Shown here piece by piece: positions 12,781 through 22,652 of a stretch of 64,000 nt of DNA; the stretch's first letter is position 1, and every line of letters begins with the position of its first letter. This DNA comes from Azadirachta indica. Its lineage: Eukaryota; Streptophyta; Magnoliopsida; Sapindales; Meliaceae. A program made the translations under genes and the position numbers. The notes beneath the pieces were generated by a model. It did no database searches. It was not told the origin of the DNA and saw only the letters and a list, made by a program, of their open reading frames with translations. The stretch lies in contig CM040443.1 in the NCBI GenBank assembly GCA_022749755.1, positions 659,191 to 723,190 of the forward strand, read 5' to 3'.

Positions 12781-13640
12781 AATAATTAAAAAAAATTGTG
12801 TAAAGTTAAAAGGTTATGAATCCTCTTCCACACACACACACATTGTTAATGCAATTTTGCCTAATTTAATGATGTGGATCTATGTTTCTAGTTCCGGTGG
12901 TAGACAGACCCTCTCTTTTCTACAAAATAAAATGTGGTCAAGGGACGCTAGATTATTTTCTAGCATAAACTCTTTGACGATCAAGTCAGTTAGCGAAAAA
13001 TATAATTAGAGAAAAAAACTCTAAGTTTAGAGAGATAGAGTATCCCCTAGTGTCTTTGGGTTTTTTCTCACCTTCTAAGTAAAAATTTATATTTTTATAT
13101 TTCTTCACTAATTTGAAAAAGGTTCTATAATTTTTTACCATTAAAGTAAAAATATAATTTCTTGTACATTCAAACATGCCTCATTGTATATTTGACCACT
13201 AAATGCATGTAATTTTATCATGAATTAATTAAATTCCAATTATGGGTTAACCAAATTTTCTTTCAAATATAATTAATTCATCAATAAATTTTTAGTTCTA
13301 TTGTTTTTGAATTGACAGGACCTGCCCTGACCCCTCCTAAAAGTCTGGGACAAATCCTGTTAGAACTTGTACCTTTCATTTATAATCTCACATAAACAAC
13401 ATATGTTAAAACTCATAAATAATATAAGTAGCCTCAGGTCTCCATCATTACATGCATTAAGTCTTTATGCCTCATCAAACATATGTACATGATCATATAC
13501 ATATATCATATGTTTAAAATATTTCATGCAATATGCATAGAGTAGTCTCAACCTCATATAATAAAAATTGCATCCTGCAAGAAATCCTGTGTGACATGGA
13601 GAGAAATAGAAAAAATAGAGAAAAGAATGAGCTTATTTTA
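12781..13640. other. Intergenic DNA, possible retroelement debris
   Basis: A short (CA)n run lies at about 12827-12842. The part from about 13310 to 13600 is less AT-rich and resembles the LTR debris common in plant genomes, but no ends, target duplication or domain could be defined. The 63-codon minus frame at 12986-13177 shows no recognisable content. Confidence 0.3.
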
Positions 13641-14446
13641 ATTAATATATTATTTGAAATTCAAATCTTAAAGGATGAGGTGAAGATGTGAGTACTACTA
13701 AATGTTCTTTTTTTTTAATGTGGAATATTGAATATATTTTAGTTTCAGTTACTCATTTGTTTTAATTTAGCACCAAAAATATGAAATTTGTGGATCATAT
13801 TTAGCAATCAATATATTTAGTATATTAAGGTATGCTAAAACAACTAGGCGTGCTCGTTGGGGGTGCCAAAGGGTGAAATGCCCTTTACTGGGGATTAAGA
13901 GACACTGCCCATTTCCACTACTGTATATATGTATATTGTATGGGTTTGTATTTTTTGTGTAGGCAAGCTCAAGTTTAGCCAAAACCTCACCAAACCCAAA
14001 GTGTATATATTTTGGCATTTAAGGCAAGCTTATAATTGTTGATTCTTCCTTATCTTAGTGTAATTCGGTTGTTCTCTCTCCTGTGTTTTTCTTTTGAAAA
14101 TTTTAGAGGTGTCTCACATGAATCCTGTATAATTTATGATTATTTTATTTTCTATTTGTTTTGGTTACTTGAATTTCACAACAAAAAAATTTGTACTTAT
14201 ATTCTAATAAAATTATGTTAAGTTTTGTACTTAATGCTGAATACCAATTTCTAAATAAGTTCATGTAATTTAAAAAAATTCTTATCTTAATTAAACTTTA
14301 TTTAGTTTTAATATATAAAGTTTATTTAATCATCTATAAAATTAGTCATAAAAAATTTAATAATTTATATTTTATATTCAAATGCTATGAATGAAAACTA
14401 GATACATTATTTAAATAATTTAAATTTATAAATCATTTGTATTTTC
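13641..14446 (+). repeat. Duplicated module R, copy B (5' part)
   Basis: Homologous to 5986-6650 and 28600-29240. Compared with those copies it contains an extra block at about 13785-14185. The module continues after the MULE-like insertion at about 15602 and runs to 16140. Confidence 0.65.
13785..14185. mobile_element. About 400-bp insertion in module R, possible solo LTR
   Basis: Absent from R copies A and C, where the flanking sequences are contiguous ('TTTAATTTAGCAC' then 'AAATTTGTA'). The ends are TGAAATTTG... and ...GAATTTCA(CA), a short inverted repeat with the TG..CA form expected of an LTR. The interior has a TATATATG TATA-like block. A target duplication of A-rich sequence is possible but not clean. 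No protein is encoded; the 83-codon minus frame at 13767-14018 overlaps its boundary and is probably fortuitous. Confidence 0.4.
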
Positions 14447-15601
14447 GGGGTATTAACATATATCTTCCTTGAAATTTTAAATTTTAACACTTAAATAAAA
14501 AGTTTAAAAAAAGATATACATATCTCCCTTGTATCGTTAGTTGACCAATACCGTTTGATATAATTACATAAATACCTTAAAAATACCTTAAAAATAAAAA
14601 TTAAAAATATACTAATTTAGTCTGATTGAAAACTCCTAATTTCATTTTATCATAAGCCACAGCACAACTCTATTCCTACCACCTTACAGTTTCACTATCA
14701 TCTCACTAACGTCAACCACAATTCAAGCTACCTCTACCGTCGCCCTCTCTTCCACCATCACGGTTTCGCTTTCCATGTTAAACCTACATAAACACAAACG
14801 CAAACACTCAACTTCTTTCTCATTCACAACATTTTCTTTTATGTTGTTATTAAAATGGCCGAAGTGAGCAGCTTTATCTCAAAGGCTATGGCTGTCGCTT
14901 TGGTAATGACAATCTTGTCGACATTTGTTTCATCTCATAAAATGGCGCCATCACCATCCCTAGCCCCATTAGCCAGATTTGGGTTTTGTTTGCTGATTTC
15001 CGATGCAGTTGTGGGTTTTCTCCGCCAGTTTCTGGTGCAGTTGTTGGATTCTCTCTGGCTCCCTCCCTCTTCACTCTGTTGAAGCACTAGACAAATGATA
15101 TCTTCCATTTTATAATGAAATAGCGTAGCTATAGTTACATTACTGAGTGTATATTTTTAATGTTTTAAGGATGAGGAGATGATATTTGATTGATTCTTTG
15201 GTTTTTTGGTTACATTCTATATAATAAATATAGTTATGCAATTTTTTTCTTCGGGAAAAAAAAAATTTTCAAGCAAGAAATACTATTACTACTTGAAATT
15301 TGAAGAAAAAAATGTTGTGGTTTGATTTGGGAGATTGAGATAGAGACAAAAATAATGTAACGAGGCAACTAACAACTATGGAAAATCTAAGTTTGGACAT
15401 AGGAAATTCAATTTTTCTGGAAAAGATAAGTGAAGAAACAAAAATGAATAAAGTTGCCTTTGGTTTCACAACATTGCCCTTAATACAAACGGTTGACTAA
15501 CAGTGAATGACAGTTAGAGAGGAGGTAAAATGTGTCTTTCCTTATACTTTGTCTCTATATGTTAAAGTTTAGAACCTTAAGGGAGGTATGTGTTAAAACA
15601 C
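14447..15601 (+). mobile_element. MULE-like element carrying an arabinogalactan-peptide gene (Pack-MULE candidate)
   Basis: The left end (about 14450-14585) and the reverse complement of the right end (about 15450-15601) align. Each has 'TTAACA.ATA.CT.CCTT' followed by 'TT.TAAA.TTTAACA' near the tip, and a deeper 'GTTAGT..ACC' then 'CCGTTTG.TAT' block. By eye 30 of 39 positions match at the tip, and the repeat arms reach 130-150 bp, which fits Mutator-like elements. Module R is interrupted exactly here: the other copies read straight through from 'AATCATTT' to 'TTATATTCAAA'. No transposase is encoded. I could not find a clean 9-bp target duplication. Confidence 0.6.
14855..15082 (+). pseudogene. 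Arabinogalactan (AG) peptide-like gene, frameshifted at its C-terminus
   Basis: The 75-codon frame begins with a secretory signal peptide (about residues 1-28, hydrophobic core around AVALVMTIL). A short Ala/Ser-Pro module follows, residues MAPSPSLAP, in which AP/SP dipeptides are the hydroxyproline arabinogalactosylation sites of AG-peptides. AG-peptides are GPI-anchored cell-surface proteoglycans whose precursors are about 60-70 residues and end in a hydrophobic GPI signal. Here the tail is out of frame. A 32-nt near-repeat (14996-15027 against 15028-15059) shifts the reading, so the frame stops at 15082, whereas the frame of the second repeat copy runs VSGAVVGFSLAP to a TAG at 15088-15090. 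Without 14996-15027 the reading enters that canonical tail in frame. The leader before the ATG is pyrimidine-rich like a 5' UTR. The gene lies inside a MULE-like element. Confidence 0.65.
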
Positions 15602-16140
15602 TTTTATATTTTATATTCAAACGTTGCGAATGAAAAACGTTACTAACTAGTGATTTTCTAATGGGTGAAAAAGTCCTTTTAGTCATAAAATTTTGGTCGA
15701 ATATTTTTATTAGTCATAATAGTTTCACAAATATACTTAAAGGTCTCAATTTATTAAAAAATAACCATTACACCCCTACATAATAATAATTATTTGAGAA
15801 TAAATAACAAATAAATATTCAAAATTGGAGAAATAAATAACAATATATTTATGTCAAATATATTAATTGAACAAATAATAATATTACTTTAATAATTTAT
15901 TAAATAATTGTATTATAATTATTAGAAATTAAATAAAAAATAAAGCATAACAAATATTAATTTAATAATAAAATATAGATAGATTTATAAATTTATTTTT
16001 TGGTTTATAGCATTTTTATAATAAATTTTATGATCATATTGTAATTTAAATTAAATATATTCATATATTTCAAATATAAATAAAATAAATAAAAGAAAAT
16101 AAATTTATAATATATTAATAAATATTTATACTATTAATGT
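15602..16140 (+). repeat. Module R copy B (3' part), including a MITE lacking its right end
   Basis: Matches 6600-7115 and 29215-29755. From about 15658 it is the left portion of the MITE seen complete at 6659-7274. The right terminal repeat is missing and the BBE promoter region starts in its place. Confidence 0.6.
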
Positions 16141-16144
16141 GTCA

Positions 16145-16350
16145 ATTCAAAAGGATAATCTTTCATTTTGTAATTTCAATTTTCTTGGTCCAATTGGGAG
16201 GAGATGACTTGCTTAGTTAATCTTCTATTATATTCTTTAATAAAATAATAATCTGAAAGATAATTGAGAGCTTCGATTAATTCTGAATCCAATGAAAGGA
16301 TTGGAAAGCCAAATAGTGATTTGTTTTCTTATGTACTCATTATAAATATT
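16145..16350 (+). promoter_or_regulatory. Duplicated BBE-1 promoter block, distal copy
   Basis: About 200 bp homologous to the proximal promoter block at 16573-16775. Shared blocks include 'AAAAGGATAATCTTTCATTT', 'GAAAGATAATTGAGAGCTT' and the terminal 'TACTCATTATAAATATT', which holds a TATA box. The distal copy keeps its own TATAAATA near 16341, about 426 bp upstream of the proximal one. It could work as an alternative promoter or be inert. Confidence 0.6.
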
Positions 16351-16572
16351 AATTTTAACGGTTTTGAAAATACCTTTAAAAGTCTCATTTTTATTTCTTG
16401 ATTAATTATAAAAGAAATTTATGAAGATAGTGATATACAAAATTTACTTTCAAATGTAGGATATAAACAAAAATCGTGTATTAGTGTTTGAATGTATATA
16501 TCAAACTATAATATTGAAATAACATTTGCAGCGCTTTGACCGTAAAAATATTGACGATTTTTTTTCCAAATG

Positions 16573-16825
16573 TAAATTCAAAAGGATAATCTTTCATTTT
16601 GTAATTTGAATTTTCTTTGGTCAAATTGGGGGCAGATTGCGTAATTAATCTTCTATCATATTCTTTAATAAAGTCCGAAAGATAATTGAGAGCTTAGATT
16701 AATTCTGAATCCAAAGAAATTAATGTTTGTAAAGCCGAATCATAATCTGTTTTCTTAGGTACTCATTATAAATATTAAACAACGCTTGAGCCTAATCCCT
16801 CCCCACTTACCGAAATAAACTAGAA
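16573..16825 (+). promoter_or_regulatory. BBE-1 proximal promoter and 5' leader
   Basis: A TATA box, TATAAATA at 16767-16774, lies about 52 nt before the ATG at 16826. The leader 'AAATAAACTAGAA' just before the ATG is conserved at the BBE-2 locus (30158-30170), which supports this start. The block is a repeat of 16145-16350. Confidence 0.65.
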
Positions 16826-18443
16826 ATGGAAATTTTGGAGCTTACAAAGCTTTCATTGCTCTCAATTCTTCTTCTCTTACCTATAACATCATGGAGAGCA
16901 ACAGCAACTTCTGATAAACTCCATGGAGAATTTCTTCAATGTCTTCTCAGCCATTCTCAGCCTTCTCATCCGATTTCCCCAGCTATTTTTACTCCCCAGA
17001 ACTCTTCGTATTCCTCTGTATTGCAAGCTTACATTCGAAACCTTCGTTTCAACACAACTTCAACCCCAAAACCTCTGCTTATTATAACAGCTTTGCATGA
17101 ATCTCATATCCAAGCTGCCATCATTTGTGCTCGTACACATGGCCTGCAAATGAAAATCCGAAGTGGAGGGCATAACTTCGAGGGAATATCTTACGTTTCC
17201 GAAATTCCATTCTTCGTCCTGGACACGTTCAATCTTCGCTCCATTGATGTTGACATAAAAAATGAGACTGCTTGGGTTCAGACTGGAGCAACCCTGGGGG
17301 AGCTTTACTATCGCATTTCTGAAAAAAGCAAAACTCATGGCTTCCCAGCCGGGGTTTGTCCTACAGTCGGCGTTGGTGGTCACCTTAGTGGCGGTGGCTA
17401 TGGCAATATGATGAGAAAATATGGGCTGACAGTCGATCATGTTGTCGATGCAAAGGTTGTCGACGTAAATGGAAGACTTCTGGATAGGAAATCCATGGGT
17501 GAAGATCTGTTTTGGGCCATCAGAGGAGGAGGAGGAGCAAGTTTCGGAGTTGTTCTTGCTTATAAAAATAAACCTTGTTCGTGTTCCCGAAACAGTCACT
17601 GTCTTCCGGGTTCATAGAACTCTGGAAGAAAATGCGACTGAGATTGTGGATCAATGGCAACACGTTGCGGATAAGCTGCCCGAAGAACTCTTCATCAGGA
17701 TAGCACTTGACGTTGTAAACAGCACACAAACTAGGAAGAAGACTGTAAGAGCTTCATTTATTTCGTTGTTCCTTGGCGATTCTCAGAAACTTCTGTCCAT
17801 CATGAATGAAAGCCTTCCAAAACTGGGTTTAGTTCAATCCGACTGCATCCAAACCAGTTGGGTTCAATCAGTTCTGTTTTGGACAGATTTCCCTCTAGGA
17901 ACTCCGGAAGAAGTTTTGCTCGATCGAACACCTCAATCACTGACGTTTTTTAAGATAAAATCAGATTATGTTAAGAAGCCAATTCCGAAAGATGGCCTGG
18001 AATTTATATGGAAAAGGATGATTGAACTAGAGAGACCAACGTTGGCTTTCAACCCTTACGGCGGCAGAATGGCTGAGATTCCATCGACGGCAGTACCGTT
18101 CCCGCATAGAGCTGGAAACTTATGGAAGATTCAGTATGCAGCAGATTGGAATGAACCAGGGGACGAAGCAGCAAATCGTTATATAAATGCCACCAGGAAA
18201 CTTTACAATTACATGACTCCTTTTGTGTCGAAGAATCCAAGAGAGGCATTTTTCAACTACATAGATCTAGATTTGGGCATCAATCACAATGGGAAAGACA
18301 CCTATATCGAAGGAAAAGCTTATGGGATCAAATATTTCTTGGGTAATTTCAACAGATTGGTGAAGATTAAGACCGAGGTTGACCCTGGAAACTTTTTCAG
18401 GAATGAACAAAGCATTCCAGTTCTTCCACACAAAATGAAGTAA
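16826..18443 (+). pseudogene. BBE-like FAD-linked oxidase, single-base frameshift (BBE-1)
   Basis: BBE-like enzymes are secreted flavoproteins of the cell wall and vacuole that oxidise alkaloids, monolignols or oligosaccharides; the substrate here cannot be told. The gene is intronless. Frame 1 (16826-17617) encodes an N-terminal signal peptide (about 1-28) and the FAD-binding PCMH domain. The His in RSGGH (H116) and the Cys in GVCPTVG (C178) are the two residues that carry bicovalent flavin in this family. It reads correctly to K247 and then derails. The rest, in the next frame from 17568 to 18443, encodes the remaining FAD domain and the C-terminal BBE domain, ending with the motif around VDPGNFF and QSIPVLP. 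One extra A in the A5 run at 17564-17568 accounts for the break. Together the frames give about 538 codons, the normal family length. The paralogue BBE-2 keeps the frame at this point. It may be a young pseudogene or a sequencing or assembly error in a homopolymer. Confidence 0.9.
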
Positions 18444-18722
18444 AATAAATACCAGGGAGTAATAATGTTGTATTTGACAGCTTGTAAGAAGAAAAAATAA
18501 GTTTATTTGATTTGTTGAAAATAAAGCAAATCATACATATATTGTTATTTGATTAGAATATGTTTGATATACTTATTTTCCAATAAAGCAAAAGTTTAGC
18601 TAGCTGCTAGAGATTTGAGTAAAAGAATTCAGAATCTCAAAGGAGATTAGTGAATTTTGCTTGATTAATTAATTAAAATGTTATATCCATGTCTCTATCG
18701 TTGCGATTTCATCTTTCAGGCC
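18444..18722 (+). other. BBE-1 3' untranslated/flanking region
   Basis: Matched by 36299-36525 at the BBE-2 locus, for example 'AAGAAAAAATAAGTTT' and 'CGTTGCGATTTCATCTTTC'. The AATAAA-like runs at about 18525 could serve as polyadenylation signals. The homology stops at 18722, where a transposon insertion begins in this copy only. Confidence 0.6.
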
Positions 18723-18754
18723 TGCAAACTGTAAGACAAAAATTTTTTAATAAT

Positions 18755-19595
18755 TCAATGTATCAAATTTATAGGAATAATTTCATTTTGATCCTTAATG
18801 GTTCAAGAAATATCACTTTGGTTGTCATATTTCACATATTAAATAAGGAGGGCCTAATTTTATTGAAAATCATTACTAATATCTAAATTATTTCAGTCAA
18901 TATTAGTTATTTCCCTTAACCAAGTTTCAGTAAGTTTCCAGTTAGAGAGGAGGTAGGATAATTTTTAATTTAATTTACCTAATATTAACAATCGTCAATT
19001 TAACCCTAAAATTTATAAAAGTCATTATACCATCTATACGTTAAGTTTTATCTTTTTTCTGAGAACTAAAAAATAAAATTAACTAATTAATTATACATTT
19101 TTTCTTCCTCATCTTTCCCTTCTATTTCTTTTATCAAAGAGAAATTGTAATGAGATTAAAATAAATTAAAATTAATTATTTGATATTCTCAATTTAAACA
19201 AAAAAACCAATACACATTTTTAGTTTATAAAATTATTTTTTAAGTTAATTTTATAAAAAAAATTATTAACTTAATTTTATAAAATTACAACTTCACATTT
19301 TTAGTTGTTAAAAAATGAGAGTTATTATGTGGAAGTGATATATTTAATTTTTATATATTTTAGGTTAAAACTCAAGATTGTTAATATTAGGTGGATTAAG
19401 TTAATAATTGTTCCTCTTACTAACGATTTAAAACTGACATAAGTTTAGTCAACGGTTCTAACTAACATTAATAGAAACAATTTGAACCTACGTGTTGATT
19501 TTCAATAGAGTTAAAGATGTTTTTATAGAATATGTGAAATATGTCAACAAAAGTGACATTTCTTTAAAAAAAAAAAAATTACCTTAAATTTATAT
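18755..19595. mobile_element. MULE-like MITE with a second MITE nested inside it
   Basis: The outer element has inverted repeats: 'AAGAAATATCACTTTGGTTG' then 'ATATTTCACATATT' on the left, and the reverse complement of 19425-19585 ('AAAGAAATGTCACTTTTGTT' then 'ATATTTCACATATT') on the right. Inside it a second pair, about 18937-19020 against 19345-19424, shares 'ACCTAATATTAACAATC' and a 'GTTAG' tip. The nested tip contains 'CAGTTAGAGAGGAGGTA', identical to the subterminal region of the AG-peptide element at 15513-15529, so these are related families. The block is absent from the BBE-2 flank. The 65-codon frame at 18689-18886 is fortuitous. Confidence 0.6.
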
Positions 19596-19840
19596 TTCAT
19601 TTGTACTTGGTATATTTATTAGTATTATTATTTTAAATATTTTAGTTCAATATTAAGAAAAACTTAACAATTAGAATCTTAAGCACTCAATTAAAAACTA
19701 TTTGAAGTTTTCGTAAAATAAGAAAATAAATTCTCAGGTGCTTTCTGGATAGTACTTTTGTAAAATTAATCTGCTGCAGGTTGTTTTCAGTAGTTCCTGC
19801 GTTGTTAGCTAATTTACTAGCTGCTGCTGGGACGATTTAT
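19596..19840 (+). repeat. BBE downstream flank, resumed after the MULE-like insertion
   Basis: Homologous to about 36535-36775. Shared blocks are 'GGTGCTTTCTG' or 'ATGTGCTTTCTG', 'TCTGCTGCAGGTTGTTTTCA' and 'TATTTATTAGTATTA'. It closes the duplicated BBE segment on this side. Confidence 0.6.
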
Positions 19841-20105
19841 CCTCAAAATGCTTGCCTTCAACAGGACGATTTATTTAAGTTGCATTTCATTATTATATTT
19901 TTATACATTTCAATTTCAAAAATATAAATAAAATATTTTCCTAGATTTGTTATAAAAAATATTGTTTCAAATATGAATATGATTTTATTATGAAATTTAG
20001 TTAAGAGTATTATACAAAAAAGAAAATGCATGAACAAACTTAGTTTTCTTCGTTAAGGGTATTTTGTGATAATGATACTTCTCACTTCAAGTGCGTATTT
20101 CATAG

Positions 20106-20554
20106 GCTTGGGCAAACTGGTTCAGTTATTATAACAATTTGGCTACATTGGATTCTTAGTTTTTGAGACCGAACTGGAACTGTAAACTAAATAGGATCAA
20201 ATGTCAAATTTTATTTAAACCTTAAAGTTACAAAAATCACCAAAAAAAATATAAAGTTTATAAAAATTTATATAAATTCATAAAAAGACAAGAGAATATT
20301 CATGTAAATTTTACAAACTCTCTCTATCTATAATTTCTATAAGTTTTAGGGATTTACATAACAATATTCTTTAAAATTAAAACCAAAAACTTGAGGCTGG
20401 AACCAAAGTTACCGAACTATGGAATTGAATCGAATTTTGATTTGGTTTACTTCTATAGTTTAGTTATGTTCGGTTTCAGGTCTTACAAATTGAATTCTAT
20501 TTCAATTTGATTCGGTTTTTAAAAAAAATTGACCTAACCTGATTTTGCCCAACC
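20106..20554. mobile_element. hAT-like MITE, about 450 bp
   Basis: The left end reads 'CTTGGGCAAACTGGTT' and the reverse complement of the right end reads 'GGTTGGGCAAAATCAGGTTA'. Both ends carry the 'TGGGCA' motif common at the tips of small hAT elements, and the interior has mirrored 'CCGAA/TTCGG' blocks. It sits directly before module L copy B. No coding capacity. Confidence 0.5.
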
Positions 20555-20557
20555 ATT

Positions 20558-22320
20558 AACATAATTTAGTTTTAGTCATTCAAATATTTGAAATGTATTT
20601 ATTTTTTAATTGAACACTAGAAACTTTGATAATTATGTTTAAGTAATCTTTAAGTGCCTGTTTTAAAAATGTTTGTTTTATAACTTAATATTGAAAACGT
20701 ATAATTTTGTTTAAATATAATAAGTTAAAATTTTTAACTTCATGCTTATACGCGAAATTTGAATAAGCTTTCTAGTTGTAATGAACTACATACCCTTATA
20801 AAATTTACAAAATTTTACCAAATACTGATTGTTGTTTTGTTTTTTCTCAAATTTTATTCATCACAAACTTGCTGAATCTATACAAACCAAACCCAACAAA
20901 AAAGAAAAATCATAGTACATATGACCATTCATAAACATAAACATGAGATTTCCAAAAAATTATATTGAAAATTCTTCATGATTAGAATTCATATATAGAA
21001 AAGAAAAATATTCCTCAATGATCCAACATGAGTGGATATGATACGTACACTTGTTGGAAAAACAAACTTTAATGACAAAACTATTTCAATAAAGTCAAAA
21101 ACTCATGTTAAATTATCAAAAAAATTAATCATAGGTGTACCTAAATCTATTGAGACGCGATAGACGGGTTGTTAGTCTTCCACATTTAAACTTTTCTTTA
21201 CAAAAAAAAAAATCTAATTTTACTTAAAAATGAGATATGAGTGAATGATACATTGTGTTTAGAGTCTTTACATATTGCCAAACCTATACCAATTAAGATA
21301 TGAATTAAAAACCCAATAAGTTAATTATTAGCTTAATTGATAACTTTTAATATGTTAATAATTATAAAGCATATATAATGTATAAGTAATGTTAATATCT
21401 AAGCCTACAGTTAGAAATTTCTCAACATATCTAATTACAAATTTAAAATATGTACCCTTATAAATATTTTTACCTTTTGATATATAGAGTTTACCTTGAT
21501 TATTTATAAGGACATAATAAATAAATTACTAGTTTTCAAATATTTATATTTAGACATGATAAATAAAAATTAAACATATTATTTAGAATCATTCACATTA
21601 TATATTTAAATGTATTAGATCTCAGCTCCATCTATATTTTATATAAAATACCAAACAAACTTGTCTCTAATTTTACTTCTGAAATGATTTTCTTTTCTGA
21701 AGAAATTATTGAAGAGAAGATTATGTTAGATTCTGGAAATTGGTGTCTCAAATAATTTCCAGATGGTTATATGTACCAATATATAAATTAATAATAGTTT
21801 TATTATTATTCGTCAATTGAATAATGGTTTTCCTTTCTCTTGTCACCACTTCGGCCTAAAATTGGGCTCCAACAGAAAAGGTTTGGACGAAGTAGGAAGA
21901 CAGCAAAAGGCTTTAAGTATAAAGCAAAATAGTTGGATTTCTGAATCATATAAAAAGGGTATCAAGTTTGGGTTTAAGGAAATTTGGGTCATTGCATGAA
22001 TTTTCCTTTTAAGAAAAAGAGTTTTTATATATGAATTAGTTGAACTCAGCCACATCAAATATTACGAAATTTTCAATCTCAGTCACTATTTACATCCATT
22101 TTTTAGAAACAGAACATTGAAAGGAATCTTTCATTTTAATCGAACACATTAAATTTTGACGAAAATACTCCTATAGCCACCTTTAACAGTCACTATTAAA
22201 TTTTTACTCTTTACCTTACACTTTCTCTATATTTTCTCAACACCTCAATCCATAATCTCCCGTACTAATCAAATCTTACAAAATAATTTCCTATCCACAT
22301 TGTTATATACTCAAATCACA
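20558..22320 (+). repeat. Duplicated module L, copy B
   Basis: Homologous to 3395-4870. It begins with 'TTTAGTTTTAGTCATTCAAA' and ends around 'TCCTATCCA'. It is longer than copy A because of extra sequence at about 20815-21430. The open frames at 21817-21999 (+) and 21843-22058 (-) are not preserved in copy A and are rejected as genes. Confidence 0.65.
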
Positions 22321-22545
22321 ATCAATTAATCAATTTCAAACAAACTTAATTAGATTAAGGTGGTTTTTTATATTTTAACAAAAAATAATAAAAAAATATT
22401 TGAATTGTTTTTTTTCTTTTTTGTGTGTAATTAGGCAATGTAATGGTGGAAATTATCAAACAGAGTTGCTGTTGACATTTGAATGCATTTGGTACATATT
22501 TGTGTGAAAAATTAGAAATTCACAAAGATTGAAGATGATTTACAA
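22321..22545. other. Start of single-copy interval between L and R modules
   Basis: No repeat partner and no open frame recognised. Confidence 0.4.
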
Positions 22546-22553
22546 TTACTTTT

Positions 22554-22652
22554 AAGTACAAGGAAACTTTCTTCAAACTCAAAAGTCATTTTCGAGTTCA
22601 ATGAGTTTGAATTTGAAAATATTTTGAGTCTGAAGAAAGTTTCTTCGTACTC
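22554..22652. ncRNA. Imperfect hairpin, possible miRNA-like precursor or small inverted repeat
   Basis: The 5' arm 22554-22584 and the 3' arm 22622-22652 are complementary at 27 of 31 positions, with a 37-nt loop. The core 'GAAACTTTCTTCA' is fully paired. Size and pairing fit a plant miRNA precursor or a tiny hairpin MITE. Transcription is not shown by the sequence. Both strands could form the hairpin. Confidence 0.35.

Noticed and set aside
17060..17599. 179-codon minus-strand frame over BBE-1
   Set aside because: Antisense shadow of the FAD-binding domain; no independent signal.
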